Below are positions 1-8,112 of a stretch of 64,000 nucleotides of DNA, in pieces (positions within the stretch are counted from its first letter, which is position 1; each line of letters starts with the position of its first letter). The translations under genes and the position numbers were made by a program. Source of the DNA: Leucobacter muris (GTDB taxonomy: Bacteria; Actinomycetota; Actinomycetes; Actinomycetales; Microbacteriaceae); the NCBI RefSeq assembly GCF_004028235.1, contig NZ_CP035037.1:2356001-2420000 (forward strand), written 5' to 3'. The notes under the pieces were generated by a model, which was given only the letters and a program-made list of their open reading frames with translations, was not told the origin of the DNA and did no database searches.

Positions 1-476
1 AGCACCGCTCGGGCGGCGCTCACCGCGACCACCACGAGCAGCACCAGGGTGGCGAGGTCGCAGACGATGTACACGTAGTGCCACGGCGACTGCCCCGGAT
101 CCGCCCCCTGCAGCACGAGGTCGGTGCGCGCGTTGAGCGGCGGTCGCACCACGGTGAGCTTGAAGACGAAGACGAGCAGCAGCGCCATCCAGCTCCAGAG
201 CCGGGCGCCGGCGATGCGGGTGGCCGCGGGCCAGAAGCACAGCAGCGTGTACACGAGCAGGATGGCCGCCTCCACGAGGTTGAGCACGGCGAAGACGAGG
301 CGGCCGATGCCGAGACCGAGCGGGATCGTGATGCCGGGGGCCTGGAACTTCAGCGGAGCCTCGATGAACGAGATGGCCGCGACCATGCCGAACCACAGCA
401 CGGGCAGCACGAGCCGCCACAGCTCGGTCGAGATCCTGCGGCGCTCGGCCGCCTCCGTGCCCGCGTCGGGGCTCAT
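1..476 (-). CDS. Multi-pass membrane protein, C-terminus outside the window
   Basis: The reading frame starts with ATG at 476 and runs off the left edge, giving about 158 residues with no stop. After a short charged N-terminus (MSPDAGTEAAERRR) there are four hydrophobic stretches, around residues 19-31, 48-68, 84-98 and 132-152. A polar loop reading FIEAPLKFQAPG follows the first, and a second short loop carries VVRPPLNARTD. I recall similar small four-helix proteins of unknown function in Actinobacteria, but I cannot name a family with certainty. Its start overlaps the stop of rsmI (ATGA), so the two are probably co-transcribed. Function unknown. Confidence 0.7.
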   Translation of the reverse strand, partial: MSPDAGTEAAERRRISTELWRLVLPVLWFGMVAAISFIEAPLKFQAPGITIPLGLGIGRLVFAVLNLVEAAILLVYTLLCFWPAATRIAGARLWSWMALLLVFVFKLTVVRPPLNARTDLVLQGADPGQSPWHYVYIVCDLATLVLLVVVAVSAARAV

Positions 477-1306
477 GCCGATGCTCCTTCCGCTCGGGCC
501 TCGAGCGCCGCGGCGTAGAGCTCGCGCGCCGAGAGGCCGGTGGCCTCGGCGACCGCTCGGGTCGCATCCTTGAGTCGTTCGCCCTCGACGACGCGCTGCT
601 GCACCTCTGCGAGCGCGGCCTCGGCCGACACCGCGACCTCGGGGGCGCCCCCGACCACGACCACGATCTCGCCCCGCACACCCTCGGCGGCCCAGTCGGC
701 GAGCTCGGCGAGCGAGCCTCGGCGCACCTCCTCGTGCAGCTTGGTGAGCTCGCGGCAGACCGCGGCCGGCCGACCGGGGCCGAAGGCCGCCGCGAGGTCG
801 GCGAGCGAGGCCGCGAGACGGGTCGGCGCCTCGAAGAACACGAGCGTGCGGCGCTCGGCCGCGAGCGCCGAGAGCGCCCGGGATCGCTCTCCCGCCTTGC
901 GCGGCAGGAAGCCCTCGAACGCGAAGCGGTCGGTCGGCAGCCCCGCGACGGCGAGCGCGGTGATGACGGCGCTCGGGCCGGGGATCGCGCTCACCTCGAC
1001 GCCGTGCTCGGCCGCGAGCTGCACCACCCGGAACCCGGGGTCGGAGACCGTCGGCATGCCGGCGTCGCTCACCAGTACCACGTCCTCGCGGGCGGCCCGT
1101 TCGACGAGCGACGCCGCCTTCTCGTGCTCGTTGTGGTCGTGCAGCGCGAGCAGTTCGGGGCGGTTCTCGATGTCGAGCAGGCGCAGCAGCTGGGCGGTGT
1201 GCCGCGTGTCCTCCGCGGCGATCACCGTCGCAGCCTCGAGGGTCTCGCGGAGGCGCGGCGAGGCGTCCCCCAGATTGCCGATGGGGGTGGCCGCGAGCAG
1301 GATCAT
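473..1306 (-). CDS. rsmI: 16S rRNA (cytidine1402-2'-O)-methyltransferase RsmI
   Basis: RsmI methylates the 2'-hydroxyl of C1402 in the decoding centre of 16S rRNA using S-adenosylmethionine. The 277-residue protein has the usual family length. It opens with the diagnostic LLAATPIGNLGD motif at residues 3-14, followed by AAEDTRHTAQLL (about 30-41), the VLVSDAGMPTVSDPGF substrate/SAM loop (about 77-92) and IPGPSAVITAL (about 107-117). These are hallmarks of the tetrapyrrole-methylase fold of this enzyme. The start is preceded closely by GGAGGC. The downstream membrane protein gene overlaps its stop codon by four bases, suggesting translational coupling. Confidence 0.96.
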   Translation of the reverse strand: MILLAATPIGNLGDASPRLRETLEAATVIAAEDTRHTAQLLRLLDIENRPELLALHDHNEHEKAASLVERAAREDVVLVSDAGMPTVSDPGFRVVQLAAEHGVEVSAIPGPSAVITALAVAGLPTDRFAFEGFLPRKAGERSRALSALAAERRTLVFFEAPTRLAASLADLAAAFGPGRPAAVCRELTKLHEEVRRGSLAELADWAAEGVRGEIVVVVGGAPEVAVSAEAALAEVQQRVVEGERLKDATRAVAEATGLSARELYAAALEARAEGASA

Positions 1307-1410
1307 GCCTCCATGGTATGCCCGTCGCGCATTCCTCGCCCCTCGCGCCCGTCGCGGATCCCGCGCCCTCGTGAGGAGGAGACTCAGCGGGCACTGCCAG
1401 AATGTCGACC

Positions 1411-2370
1411 ATGAGCGAAACGCCTCCTCAGGATCCCCAGCGCCCCCTCCCGCCGGCCAACCCGTTTACCGCGCCGCAGGCGGTCGAGGCCGACCGGGCG
1501 CCGAAGAAGGCGATGATCTGGATCGCCGCCGCCCTTGTGGCCCTGCTCTTCACCGGACTCATGGTCTGGTACACCACGGTGCAGCTGCGCGGCGGCGCGG
1601 CGGGCTCCGGCGGGCCGATCGCCGGACCCGTCGAGGAGCAGACCGACGACGACGGGGCAGAGAACGGATCGGGGTCGTCGGTCGAGTGGCCCGAGAACCT
1701 CGCGACCGGCGGGATCGTGTTCGTCGAGCAGGGCGGCGAGGTCGGCGTGCTGCCCTCCGACGCCCCCGTCGGCGACGCGGTGCCCGCGCCGGTCGACGCG
1801 GCCGGCATCGGTGCGCAGCACCACATCCGCGTCTACCTCGACTACCGCTGCCCCTTCTGCGCGTTCTTCGAGGAGGCCAGCGCCGACACCCTCGAGCAGG
1901 CGGTGCTGAACGGCGACACGGCCGTCGAGATCCACCCGCTCACCTTCCTCGACCGCGCCTCGGCCGACGGCTACTACTCCTCCCGCACGGCGGGCGCGAT
2001 CGAGTGCCTCGCCGACACGCAGCCCGAGGCGGCATGGGCGGGGCACCAGGCCCTGCTCGATCAGAGCTTCCAGCCCGGCGAGGGCACGGCCGGGCACGAC
2101 AACACCGCGATCCTCTCCGAGCTCGACCGCGCGACCGGCGGGCTGAACGACGCGGCCCGCTCGTGCATCGAGCAGGAGCGCTTCGTGCCCTTCGCCCAGG
2201 CGCTCAACGATTGGGTGTTCAGCACGCCGGTGCCCGGGGCTCAGGATCCCGCGCTCGAGGTGACCGGCACCCCGCTCGTCGTGGTCGACGGGGTGCCCTA
2301 CTCGGGCGACCCGCGAGACGGCGCCGCCTTCCGCGCGTTCCTCGAGCAGCAGGGCGTCGAGCTCGGCTGA
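1411..2370 (+). CDS. Membrane-anchored DsbA-like thioredoxin-fold protein
   Basis: A probable extracytoplasmic thiol-disulfide oxidoreductase. The proline-rich cytoplasmic tail (residues 1-30) is followed by one membrane segment (about 34-54), an acidic linker, and a thioredoxin-4/DsbA-type domain. That domain has the redox motif CPFC near residues 147-150 (DYRCPFCAFFEE) and a cis-proline-type loop (EVTGTPLVVVDG) near the C-terminus. Actinobacteria use such proteins for disulfide formation in secreted proteins. ATG at 1411 is preferred over ATG at 1402, because CAGAAT plus seven bases precedes it, which fits a leaderless transcript. The alternative start adds three residues. It is monocistronic between rsmI (divergent) and an MFS gene. 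Confidence 0.9.
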   Translation: MSETPPQDPQRPLPPANPFTAPQAVEADRAPKKAMIWIAAALVALLFTGLMVWYTTVQLRGGAAGSGGPIAGPVEEQTDDDGAENGSGSSVEWPENLATGGIVFVEQGGEVGVLPSDAPVGDAVPAPVDAAGIGAQHHIRVYLDYRCPFCAFFEEASADTLEQAVLNGDTAVEIHPLTFLDRASADGYYSSRTAGAIECLADTQPEAAWAGHQALLDQSFQPGEGTAGHDNTAILSELDRATGGLNDAARSCIEQERFVPFAQALNDWVFSTPVPGAQDPALEVTGTPLVVVDGVPYSGDPRDGAAFRAFLEQQGVELG

Positions 2371-2503
2371 TCCCGAACCCATCGGGCCGCGAGTGCAGGC
2401 GGAGAGGCGCCCCGACCGGGGTGCGCCCCTTCGAGGTGCACCCGGCCGAGGGGCACCCCGACCGCGGAATGCGCCCCGACCGCGCTGCTAGACTCGGTCG
2501 GCT

Positions 2504-3775
2504 ATGCATGAGACCGACCGGCACGGCGCCCAGCAGCCCTCCTCCACCCTGACCTCGCGCACCGGGATGCTCTACTACCCGGTGGCGCTCGTGGCGCGGC
2601 TGCCGTTCGCGATGATGGTGATCGGCGTGCTCACCCTCGTCGTCTCGGCCCGCGGCTCCGTCGAGCTCGGCGGCCTGAACTCGGCGATGGTCGGGCTCGG
2701 CATCGCCTGCGTCGGACCGCTCATCGGAGCGGCCGCCGACCGCTTCGGGCAGCGCCCCACGCTGCTGCTCGCGGGAGCCGCCAACAGCGTGCTGCTCGGG
2801 GCGCTCGCCTGGGTGGCGTTCAGCCCGGCGCCCACCTGGGTGCTGTTCCTCACCTCGTTCGCGGTCGGCGCCACCGCACCCCAGATCTCCCCGATGTCGC
2901 GCTCGCGGCTCGTCACGATCATCTCGAACGAGCTGCCGAGGCAGCGTCGGCCCCGCCTGCTCTCGACGGTGCTCGCCTACGAGTCGGCCGCCGACGAGGT
3001 CATCTTCGTGTTCGGCCCCGTCGCGGTGGGCGCGCTCGCGACCACGCTCGGCGCGTGGGCCCCGATCGCGGGCGCCGCGATCCTCACCCTCTGCTTCGTC
3101 ACCGCGTTCGCGATGCACCGCACCAGCGCGCCGGCGAAGACCGCGGAGGAGCGCGCCGCGACCCTCGCCCCCGCCTCGGAGCTGTGGCGGCCCGCCCTGC
3201 TCGTCACCGTCTTCGGTATCTTCACCGTCGGCCTGTTCTTCGGTTCGATGCTCACCGCACTCACCTCGTTCATGCAGGACCGCGGCGATGCCGAGAGCGC
3301 CGGCCTCGTCTACGGCGTGATGGGCATCGGATCCGCGATCTTCGCGATCGGGGTGGCGCTGCTGCCCGCGCGCTTCACGCTGCGGTCCCGGTGGCTGGTG
3401 TTCGCGCTCATGATCCTCGCCGGCACGGCCCTGCTGCAGACCGCGGACGACCTGCCGCGCATGCTGCTGAGCCTCGCGATGATGGGAATCGGGATCGGCC
3501 CGCTGCTCGTCACGCTCTACAGCTTCGGCGCACGGCGCAGCCCCGAGGGGCGCTCGGCGACCGTGATGACGATGCTCGGTTCGGGTCTGATGGTGGGCCA
3601 GTCTCTCGCGGCGGCCATCACGGGTGTGGTCTCCACCGACCTGGGCACGCGCGCGGCGCTCGTGCTGCCGCTCGTCTCGGCCGCCCTCGCGGTACTCGCC
3701 GGTGCGGCCAACTGGGCGCTCACACCGGCGGGGCGCGAGCCGGGCATCACCACGGGCCCGATCGACCTCGACTGA
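2504..3775 (+). CDS. Major facilitator superfamily transporter
   Basis: The 423-residue protein is strongly hydrophobic with about twelve membrane helices. It has the MFS loop 2-3 signature in the form GAAADRFGQRPTLLL (about residues 78-92) and a second, weaker copy in the C-terminal half. The long central loop after helix 6 (HRTSAPAKTAEERAA) is typical of drug or metabolite exporters. The substrate cannot be deduced. The start at 2504 lies nine bases after a TAGACT hexamer, consistent with a leaderless or very short leader. The 133 bases before it contain a GC hairpin (about 2406-2427) that could end the preceding gene. It converges with the channel gene at 3837. Confidence 0.9.
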   Translation: MHETDRHGAQQPSSTLTSRTGMLYYPVALVARLPFAMMVIGVLTLVVSARGSVELGGLNSAMVGLGIACVGPLIGAAADRFGQRPTLLLAGAANSVLLGALAWVAFSPAPTWVLFLTSFAVGATAPQISPMSRSRLVTIISNELPRQRRPRLLSTVLAYESAADEVIFVFGPVAVGALATTLGAWAPIAGAAILTLCFVTAFAMHRTSAPAKTAEERAATLAPASELWRPALLVTVFGIFTVGLFFGSMLTALTSFMQDRGDAESAGLVYGVMGIGSAIFAIGVALLPARFTLRSRWLVFALMILAGTALLQTADDLPRMLLSLAMMGIGIGPLLVTLYSFGARRSPEGRSATVMTMLGSGLMVGQSLAAAITGVVSTDLGTRAALVLPLVSAALAVLAGAANWALTPAGREPGITTGPIDLD

Positions 3776-3836
3776 GCCGGTCGCGCGGAAGGTGCGGGCG
3801 GCGAGTCGGCTCGAGCGCCATCGGCCTCGGCGCGCT

Positions 3837-4478
3837 TCAGCTCTCGGCAGATCCGGGCTCCCGGCCGATGCGCGGCTTCGGCAGGTGCCAGCCGCGGGCG
3901 ACCGAGGTGAGCCGCAGCACGATCGCCGCAGCACCGCCGACGAGCGACGCGAGGCCGTCGCTGCCGCCGAGGGCCATGATCGCGACGGCGAGCCCGGCGC
4001 CCACGAGCGCCGATACGGCGTAGAGCTCGCGCGTGAGCACGCCCGGCACCGTGTTGACGAGCACGTCGCGGATCACACCTCCGCCGATCGCGGTGATCGT
4101 GCCCACCAGAATCGCGGTGAGCGGGGTCTGCCCGGCGGCGAGCGCCGTCGCGGCCCCGTTCGCCGAGAAGAGCCCCAGGCCGAAGGCGTCGAACACCACC
4201 TCGAAGTGGCGGATGCGCGTGATCCCGGGATGGACGAAGAAGACCGCGAGCGACCCCACGAGGGCGACCGCGAGGTTCGGCCAGTGCGTGAACGAGACGG
4301 GCGGGTGCACACCGAGCAGCATGTCGCGCACGATGCCGCCTCCGACACCGGTGAACGATCCCACGACCACCACGCCGAGGATGTCGAGGCGGCGGCGCAC
4401 GCCGACGAGCGCTCCGGAGATCGCGAAGGCGAGGATGCCCGACAGCTGCAGGATCTCGTAGACGACGGTGCTCACCAC
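3837..4478 (-). CDS. Trimeric intracellular cation (TRIC) channel family protein (UPF0126)
   Basis: The protein has 213 residues with seven predicted membrane helices arranged as two homologous three-helix halves. Each half carries the diagnostic glycine-rich kink and basic residue: GGGIVRDMLLG in the first half and GGGVIRDVLVN in the second. In prokaryotic TRIC proteins these segments form the pore and phospholipid-binding site. The length matches the YadS/YicG-type family, so it is likely a monovalent cation channel of the inner membrane. It stands alone, convergent with the MFS gene and divergent from sufS. Confidence 0.92.
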   Translation of the reverse strand: MVSTVVYEILQLSGILAFAISGALVGVRRRLDILGVVVVGSFTGVGGGIVRDMLLGVHPPVSFTHWPNLAVALVGSLAVFFVHPGITRIRHFEVVFDAFGLGLFSANGAATALAAGQTPLTAILVGTITAIGGGVIRDVLVNTVPGVLTRELYAVSALVGAGLAVAIMALGGSDGLASLVGGAAAIVLRLTSVARGWHLPKPRIGREPGSAES

Positions 4479-4619
4479 GGGGCGATTCTATCCGGCGTCT
4501 CGCCCTGACGCGGTTTCGCGGATCCGCACCGCTCCGGGCCGCGCCGGAATACGCGCGCGGGCGCGAGCGTTGTACCGGGCGGTTCCCCGGGCACCAGCTC
4601 GGGTGGAAGAATGGAGACC

Positions 4620-5918
4620 ATGTCTGCCCTCACCCCCGCGGAGGTCGCCGAGCTGCGCGCGGCCTTCCCGTACTTCGCGCTGCAGGCCGAGGCCCCGCAG
4701 CCGCCCGCCTATCTCGACGCCGCTGCAACCTCGCAACGGCCGTCGAGCGTGCTCGACGCCGAACGGCGGTTCCTCGAAACCGCCAACGCCGCCGTGCACC
4801 GAGGCACGAGCGGGGCCGTGGGGGCCGCCACCGAGGCCTTCGAGGGGGCGCGGGAGGCGGTCGCCGGCTTCGTCGGCGCGGCCGCTCCCGAGCAGATCGT
4901 GTGGGCCGAGAACGCCACCGACGCGCTGAACATCGTGGCGCTCGGCATCGGCGAGGCGAGCGCGAACCCGGCACTTGGCGTGCCCGGCAGCGAGCGCTTC
5001 GCGCTGGGCCCGGGCGACGAGATCCTGGTCACCGAGGCCGAGCACCACGCCAACCTCATCCCGTGGCAGCGGCTCGCGGCCCGCACCGGCGCCGCCTTCC
5101 GCTACATCCCCGTGCGCGAGGACGGCACCTGGACGATCGACGACGCTCGCGAAGCCCTGAACGAGCGCACGCGGGTGTTCGCCTTCGCCCACATCTCCAA
5201 CGTCACGGGCTACGTGGCCCCCGTCGCCGAGCTCGCGGAGCTCGCTCGCGGCGTCGGTGCGCTCACCGTGCTCGACGCGTGCCAGTCGGTGCCGCACATC
5301 CCCGTCGACCTCGACGCGCTCGGCGTCGACTTCGCGGCGTTCTCGGGCCACAAGATGCTCGGCCCCAACGGCATCGGCGTGCTCTACGGCCGCCCCGAGC
5401 TGCTCGCCGCGCTGCCGCCGTCGCGCACGGGCGGCTCGGCGATCACCCGCGTGACCATGGAGTCGGCCGAGTTCATGCCGCCGCCCATGCGTTTCGAGCC
5501 GGGCACGCAGCCCGTGTCCCAGGCCGTCGGCCTCGGCGCCGCGGTCGAGTTCCTCTCGGCCGTCGGCGTGGAGCGTGCCGCAGCGCGCGAGCACGAACTC
5601 GTGGAGCGCCTCGTCGCCGGCGTCGAGGCCACGCCCGGCGTGCGCCTGCTCGGCCCCTCCGATCCCGCGCAGCGCGTGGCGCTCGCCGCGGTCTCGGTCG
5701 ACGGCCTGCACGCTCACGACGTCGGCCAGTTCCTCGACGAGCAGGGGGTGCTCGTGCGGGTGGGCCACCACTGCGCGCAGCCGCTGCACCGCGCCTTCGG
5801 CATCGCATCGTCGACCCGCGCGAGCGTGCACCTGACCACCACCGAGGACGAGATCGATCGTTTCCTCGACGCGCTCCGCGGCGCTCAGCGGTACTTCGGA
5901 GTGGAGGCGGCGGCGTGA
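4620..5918 (+). CDS. sufS: SufS-type cysteine desulfurase
   Basis: A PLP-dependent group II cysteine desulfurase that provides persulfide sulfur for Fe-S cluster assembly. Visible motifs are YLDAAATSQRP near the N-terminus, TEAEHHANLIPWQ for cofactor stacking, FSGHKMLGPNGIGVLYG with the PLP lysine (about residues 240-256), and RVGHHCAQPLHRAFG with the catalytic cysteine near residue 382, followed by RASVHLTT. ATG at 4620 is favoured over ATG at 4611 because AAGAAT lies seven bases upstream and the alternative leaves no room for a ribosome site. It overlaps sufU by GTGA. The rest of the suf operon is not in this window. Confidence 0.94.
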   Translation: MSALTPAEVAELRAAFPYFALQAEAPQPPAYLDAAATSQRPSSVLDAERRFLETANAAVHRGTSGAVGAATEAFEGAREAVAGFVGAAAPEQIVWAENATDALNIVALGIGEASANPALGVPGSERFALGPGDEILVTEAEHHANLIPWQRLAARTGAAFRYIPVREDGTWTIDDAREALNERTRVFAFAHISNVTGYVAPVAELAELARGVGALTVLDACQSVPHIPVDLDALGVDFAAFSGHKMLGPNGIGVLYGRPELLAALPPSRTGGSAITRVTMESAEFMPPPMRFEPGTQPVSQAVGLGAAVEFLSAVGVERAAAREHELVERLVAGVEATPGVRLLGPSDPAQRVALAAVSVDGLHAHDVGQFLDEQGVLVRVGHHCAQPLHRAFGIASSTRASVHLTTTEDEIDRFLDALRGAQRYFGVEAAA

Positions 5919-6385
5919 GCGCGCTCGACGGACTGTACCAGGAGCTCATCCTCGATCATTCGAAGCGCCCGGTGGGCAAGGGCGCGCTCGACGCCCCGGA
6001 GGGCGCGCTCACCGCGTCGCACCACGAGTTCAATCCGAGCTGCGGCGACGAGATCGACCTCTCCATCGCGGTCGATCCCGAGAGCGGGCGCATCGAGAGC
6101 CTCGCCTGGAACGGCCAGGGCTGCTCGATCTCGATGGCGTCGGCCTCGATCCTTTCGCAGCTGGTGCGCGATGAGCATCTCACGCTCGAGGGTGCGCAGC
6201 AGCGCATCGCGGCGTTCCGAGAGATGATCCAGGCGCGCGGCGAGGGCGAGCCCGACGAGGAGCTGCTCGGCGACGCGGTCGCGCTGCAGGGCGTCGCGAA
6301 GTTCGTGATGCGGGTCAAGTGCGCCATGCTGGGGTGGGTCGCGCTCGAGGCCGATCTGCGCCAGGTCGAGGGGCAGCGGGCATGA
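5915..6385 (+). CDS. sufU: SufU-type Fe-S assembly sulfurtransferase
   Basis: The protein has 156 residues and starts with GTG at 5915, overlapping the sufS stop. It contains the SufU signature LYQELILDHSKRPVGKG at the N-terminus and the three ligand cysteines in NPSCGDE, GQGCSISMAS and RVKCAMLGW. It also has the 18-20 residue insertion between cysteines 2 and 3 that separates SufU from IscU. SufU binds zinc and accepts persulfide from SufS. The immediate sufS-sufU coupling is the standard Gram-positive arrangement. It overlaps the downstream AlkD-like gene by ATGA. Confidence 0.95.
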   Translation: MSALDGLYQELILDHSKRPVGKGALDAPEGALTASHHEFNPSCGDEIDLSIAVDPESGRIESLAWNGQGCSISMASASILSQLVRDEHLTLEGAQQRIAAFREMIQARGEGEPDEELLGDAVALQGVAKFVMRVKCAMLGWVALEADLRQVEGQRA

Positions 6386-7065
6386 GCACCGGCATCACGG
6401 TCGACAGCACGGTCTCGGAGATCGTCGCGGTGCTCGAGGCGCTCGAGGATCCGAAGGCCCGCGTCGTCAACGAGCGGCACGGCGACGATCACGGCGTCAA
6501 CCTCACGCGGCTGCGCGAAGTCGCGAAGCCGCTGAAGAAGAACCAGGATCTGGCACTCGAGCTGTGGGCCACCGGGTACACGCCCGCCCGGCTCGTGGCC
6601 ACGCTCATCGGCAGGCCGCGCGCGTTCACGCAGGCCCAGCTCGACTCCATGCTGCGAGAGGCATACATCCCCAAGGTGCACGGCTGGCTCGTCAACTACA
6701 TCGTGAAGAAGAGCCCCCACGCCGAGGCGCTGCGCCTCGTCTGGCTCATCGACGACGACCCCGTGGTGGCGAGCGCCGGCTGGGAACTGACCGCGGAGCG
6801 TGTCATGAAGCAGCCCGAGGGCGTCGACGTCGAGATGCTGCTCGACGTGATCGAACTGGGCATGCGCGATGCGCCGCCGCGCCTGCAGTGGTCGATGAAC
6901 TGGTGCCTCACGCAGATCGGCGTCTGCCACGAGCAGTACCGCGCACGGGCGATCGACATCGCCGAGCGCCTCGAAGTGCTCAAGGACTACCCCACGCCGC
7001 CCGGCTGCACGTCGCCGTACGCGCCGCTCGCGATCGCCGAGCTCGTGTCGCGCCGCGGGGTCTGA
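6382..7065 (+). CDS. AlkD-like DNA alkylation repair (HEAT-repeat) protein
   Basis: The 227-residue, mostly helical protein has features I associate with the DNA alkylation repair (AlkC/AlkD) HEAT-repeat family. These include repeated amphipathic helix pairs, the segment LKKNQDLALELWATG near residue 50, WLVNYIVKK, and the late segment WSMNWCLTQIGV. In AlkD such helices cradle damaged DNA and release N3/N7-alkylated purines. The ATG at 6382 overlaps the sufU stop (ATGA), so the gene reads out of sufSU. A longer in-frame start at 6319 would lie inside sufU and is unlikely. Glycosylase activity is inferred from family only. Confidence 0.75.
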   Translation: MSTGITVDSTVSEIVAVLEALEDPKARVVNERHGDDHGVNLTRLREVAKPLKKNQDLALELWATGYTPARLVATLIGRPRAFTQAQLDSMLREAYIPKVHGWLVNYIVKKSPHAEALRLVWLIDDDPVVASAGWELTAERVMKQPEGVDVEMLLDVIELGMRDAPPRLQWSMNWCLTQIGVCHEQYRARAIDIAERLEVLKDYPTPPGCTSPYAPLAIAELVSRRGV

Positions 7066-7101
7066 CCGCGACGGCGCCGCGGGCGGAGCGCATCCCGACG
7101 G

Positions 7102-8034
7102 TCAGACCCTCGCGACGAGGCCGCTCTCGGCCGCGGCGAACCGATCCGCGACCTCGCGGATGATCGCCTGCATCGCCGCGCCCGCGTGCGTGGGCGCCAT
7201 ATCGGAGCGCCGCGCGATGCTGATCGTACGGGTGAGACCGTCGCCTGCGAGGGGCGTGACGCGCAGCTTGGGGCGATCCGCGGCCACCATCGCGGGAATC
7301 ACCGCGATGCCGATGCCCCGCTCGGCGAAGCTCAGGGCGGCGTCCATCTCGGCGCCCTCGACCGCCACGAGCGGGGCCGCGCCCGCGCTGCGGAATGCGG
7401 CGTCCATCGTGACTCGCAGGTCGTAGTTCTCGGGGAACACGACCTGCGGCACCCGGCTCAGCTCGCCGAGGCCCACCGGCGCGGCGCCGGCGAACGGGTC
7501 GGGCTCGCTCGCCGCCGAGACGGCGACGAGGCGCTCGCTCAGGATCGGCTCCCGTTCGAGCACCGCTCGGGCCGCGCCCGACGAGACGCTCGTCACGATG
7601 AGCGCGAGGTCGAGCCCGCCCTCCATGAGCGCTGCGAGGAGGCTGCGCGATCCGCGCTCGAGGATCTCGATGTCGATGCCGGGGTGCCTGCCCCGGAACT
7701 CGGCGAGCACGTCGGCCACGAGGCTCGTGCACAGCGTGGGGGTCGCCCCGAGCCGGATCCTGCCCCGTCTGAGGCCGGCGAGCTCGGCCATCTCGCCGCG
7801 TGCGGTCTCGGCGTCGGCGAGCATGCGCCGCGCGAACGGCAGCAGACGCTCGCCCGCAGCGGTGAGGGCCACGTTGCCGCGCGCTCGGTGGAACAGCTCG
7901 ACGCCGAGCTCGGTCTCGAGGCTCGCGATCTGACGGCTGAGGGAGGGCTGAGCGAGGTGGAGGTGCTCGGCGGCGCGCGTGAAGTGCCCGGTGCGGGCCA
8001 CCTCGGCGAAGCCGCGGAGCTGTTCGAGATTCAC
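7102..8034 (-). CDS. LysR-family transcriptional regulator
   Basis: A 310-residue LysR protein with the winged helix-turn-helix at residues 1-60 (MNLEQLRGFAEVARTGHF, then AAEHLHLAQPSLSRQIASLE). The effector-binding domain follows from about residue 90 (RIRLGATPTLC...). The family usually controls a divergent neighbour. Here the gene is back to back with the flavoprotein gene at 8113, with two palindromes between them. The effector is unknown, though the target suggests a dicarboxylate. Confidence 0.93.
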   Translation of the reverse strand: MNLEQLRGFAEVARTGHFTRAAEHLHLAQPSLSRQIASLETELGVELFHRARGNVALTAAGERLLPFARRMLADAETARGEMAELAGLRRGRIRLGATPTLCTSLVADVLAEFRGRHPGIDIEILERGSRSLLAALMEGGLDLALIVTSVSSGAARAVLEREPILSERLVAVSAASEPDPFAGAAPVGLGELSRVPQVVFPENYDLRVTMDAAFRSAGAAPLVAVEGAEMDAALSFAERGIGIAVIPAMVAADRPKLRVTPLAGDGLTRTISIARRSDMAPTHAGAAMQAIIREVADRFAAAESGLVARV

Positions 8035-8052
8035 ACTTCATAGCCTATCCGC

Positions 8053-8079
8053 ATCATAATGATCCAATCTATTCATTGG
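8053..8079. promoter_or_regulatory. Candidate LysR operator pair in divergent promoter
   Basis: Two adjacent palindromes lie in the 78-base gap between the LysR gene and the flavoprotein gene. The first is ATCATAATGAT at 8053-8063. The second is CCAAT-N6-ATTGG at 8064-8079. Another ATCAT follows at 8084-8088, so ATGAT (8059-8063) and ATCAT also flank the second palindrome. The AT-rich composition stands out from the GC-rich surroundings. Assignment to this LysR protein is by position only. Confidence 0.6.
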
Positions 8080-8112
8080 AGTAATCATCGGTGGGTGCCT
8101 AGCGTGGTCCGC

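Noticed and set aside
540..2552. Long rightward open frame over rsmI and the thioredoxin-like gene.
   Set aside because: Ser/Arg-rich shadow in GC-rich DNA; rsmI on the other strand has clear family motifs.
2219..3934. Long leftward open frame opposite the MFS gene.
   Set aside because: Arg/Gly/His-rich low-complexity translation, no domain; the MFS frame has membrane helices and a signature loop.
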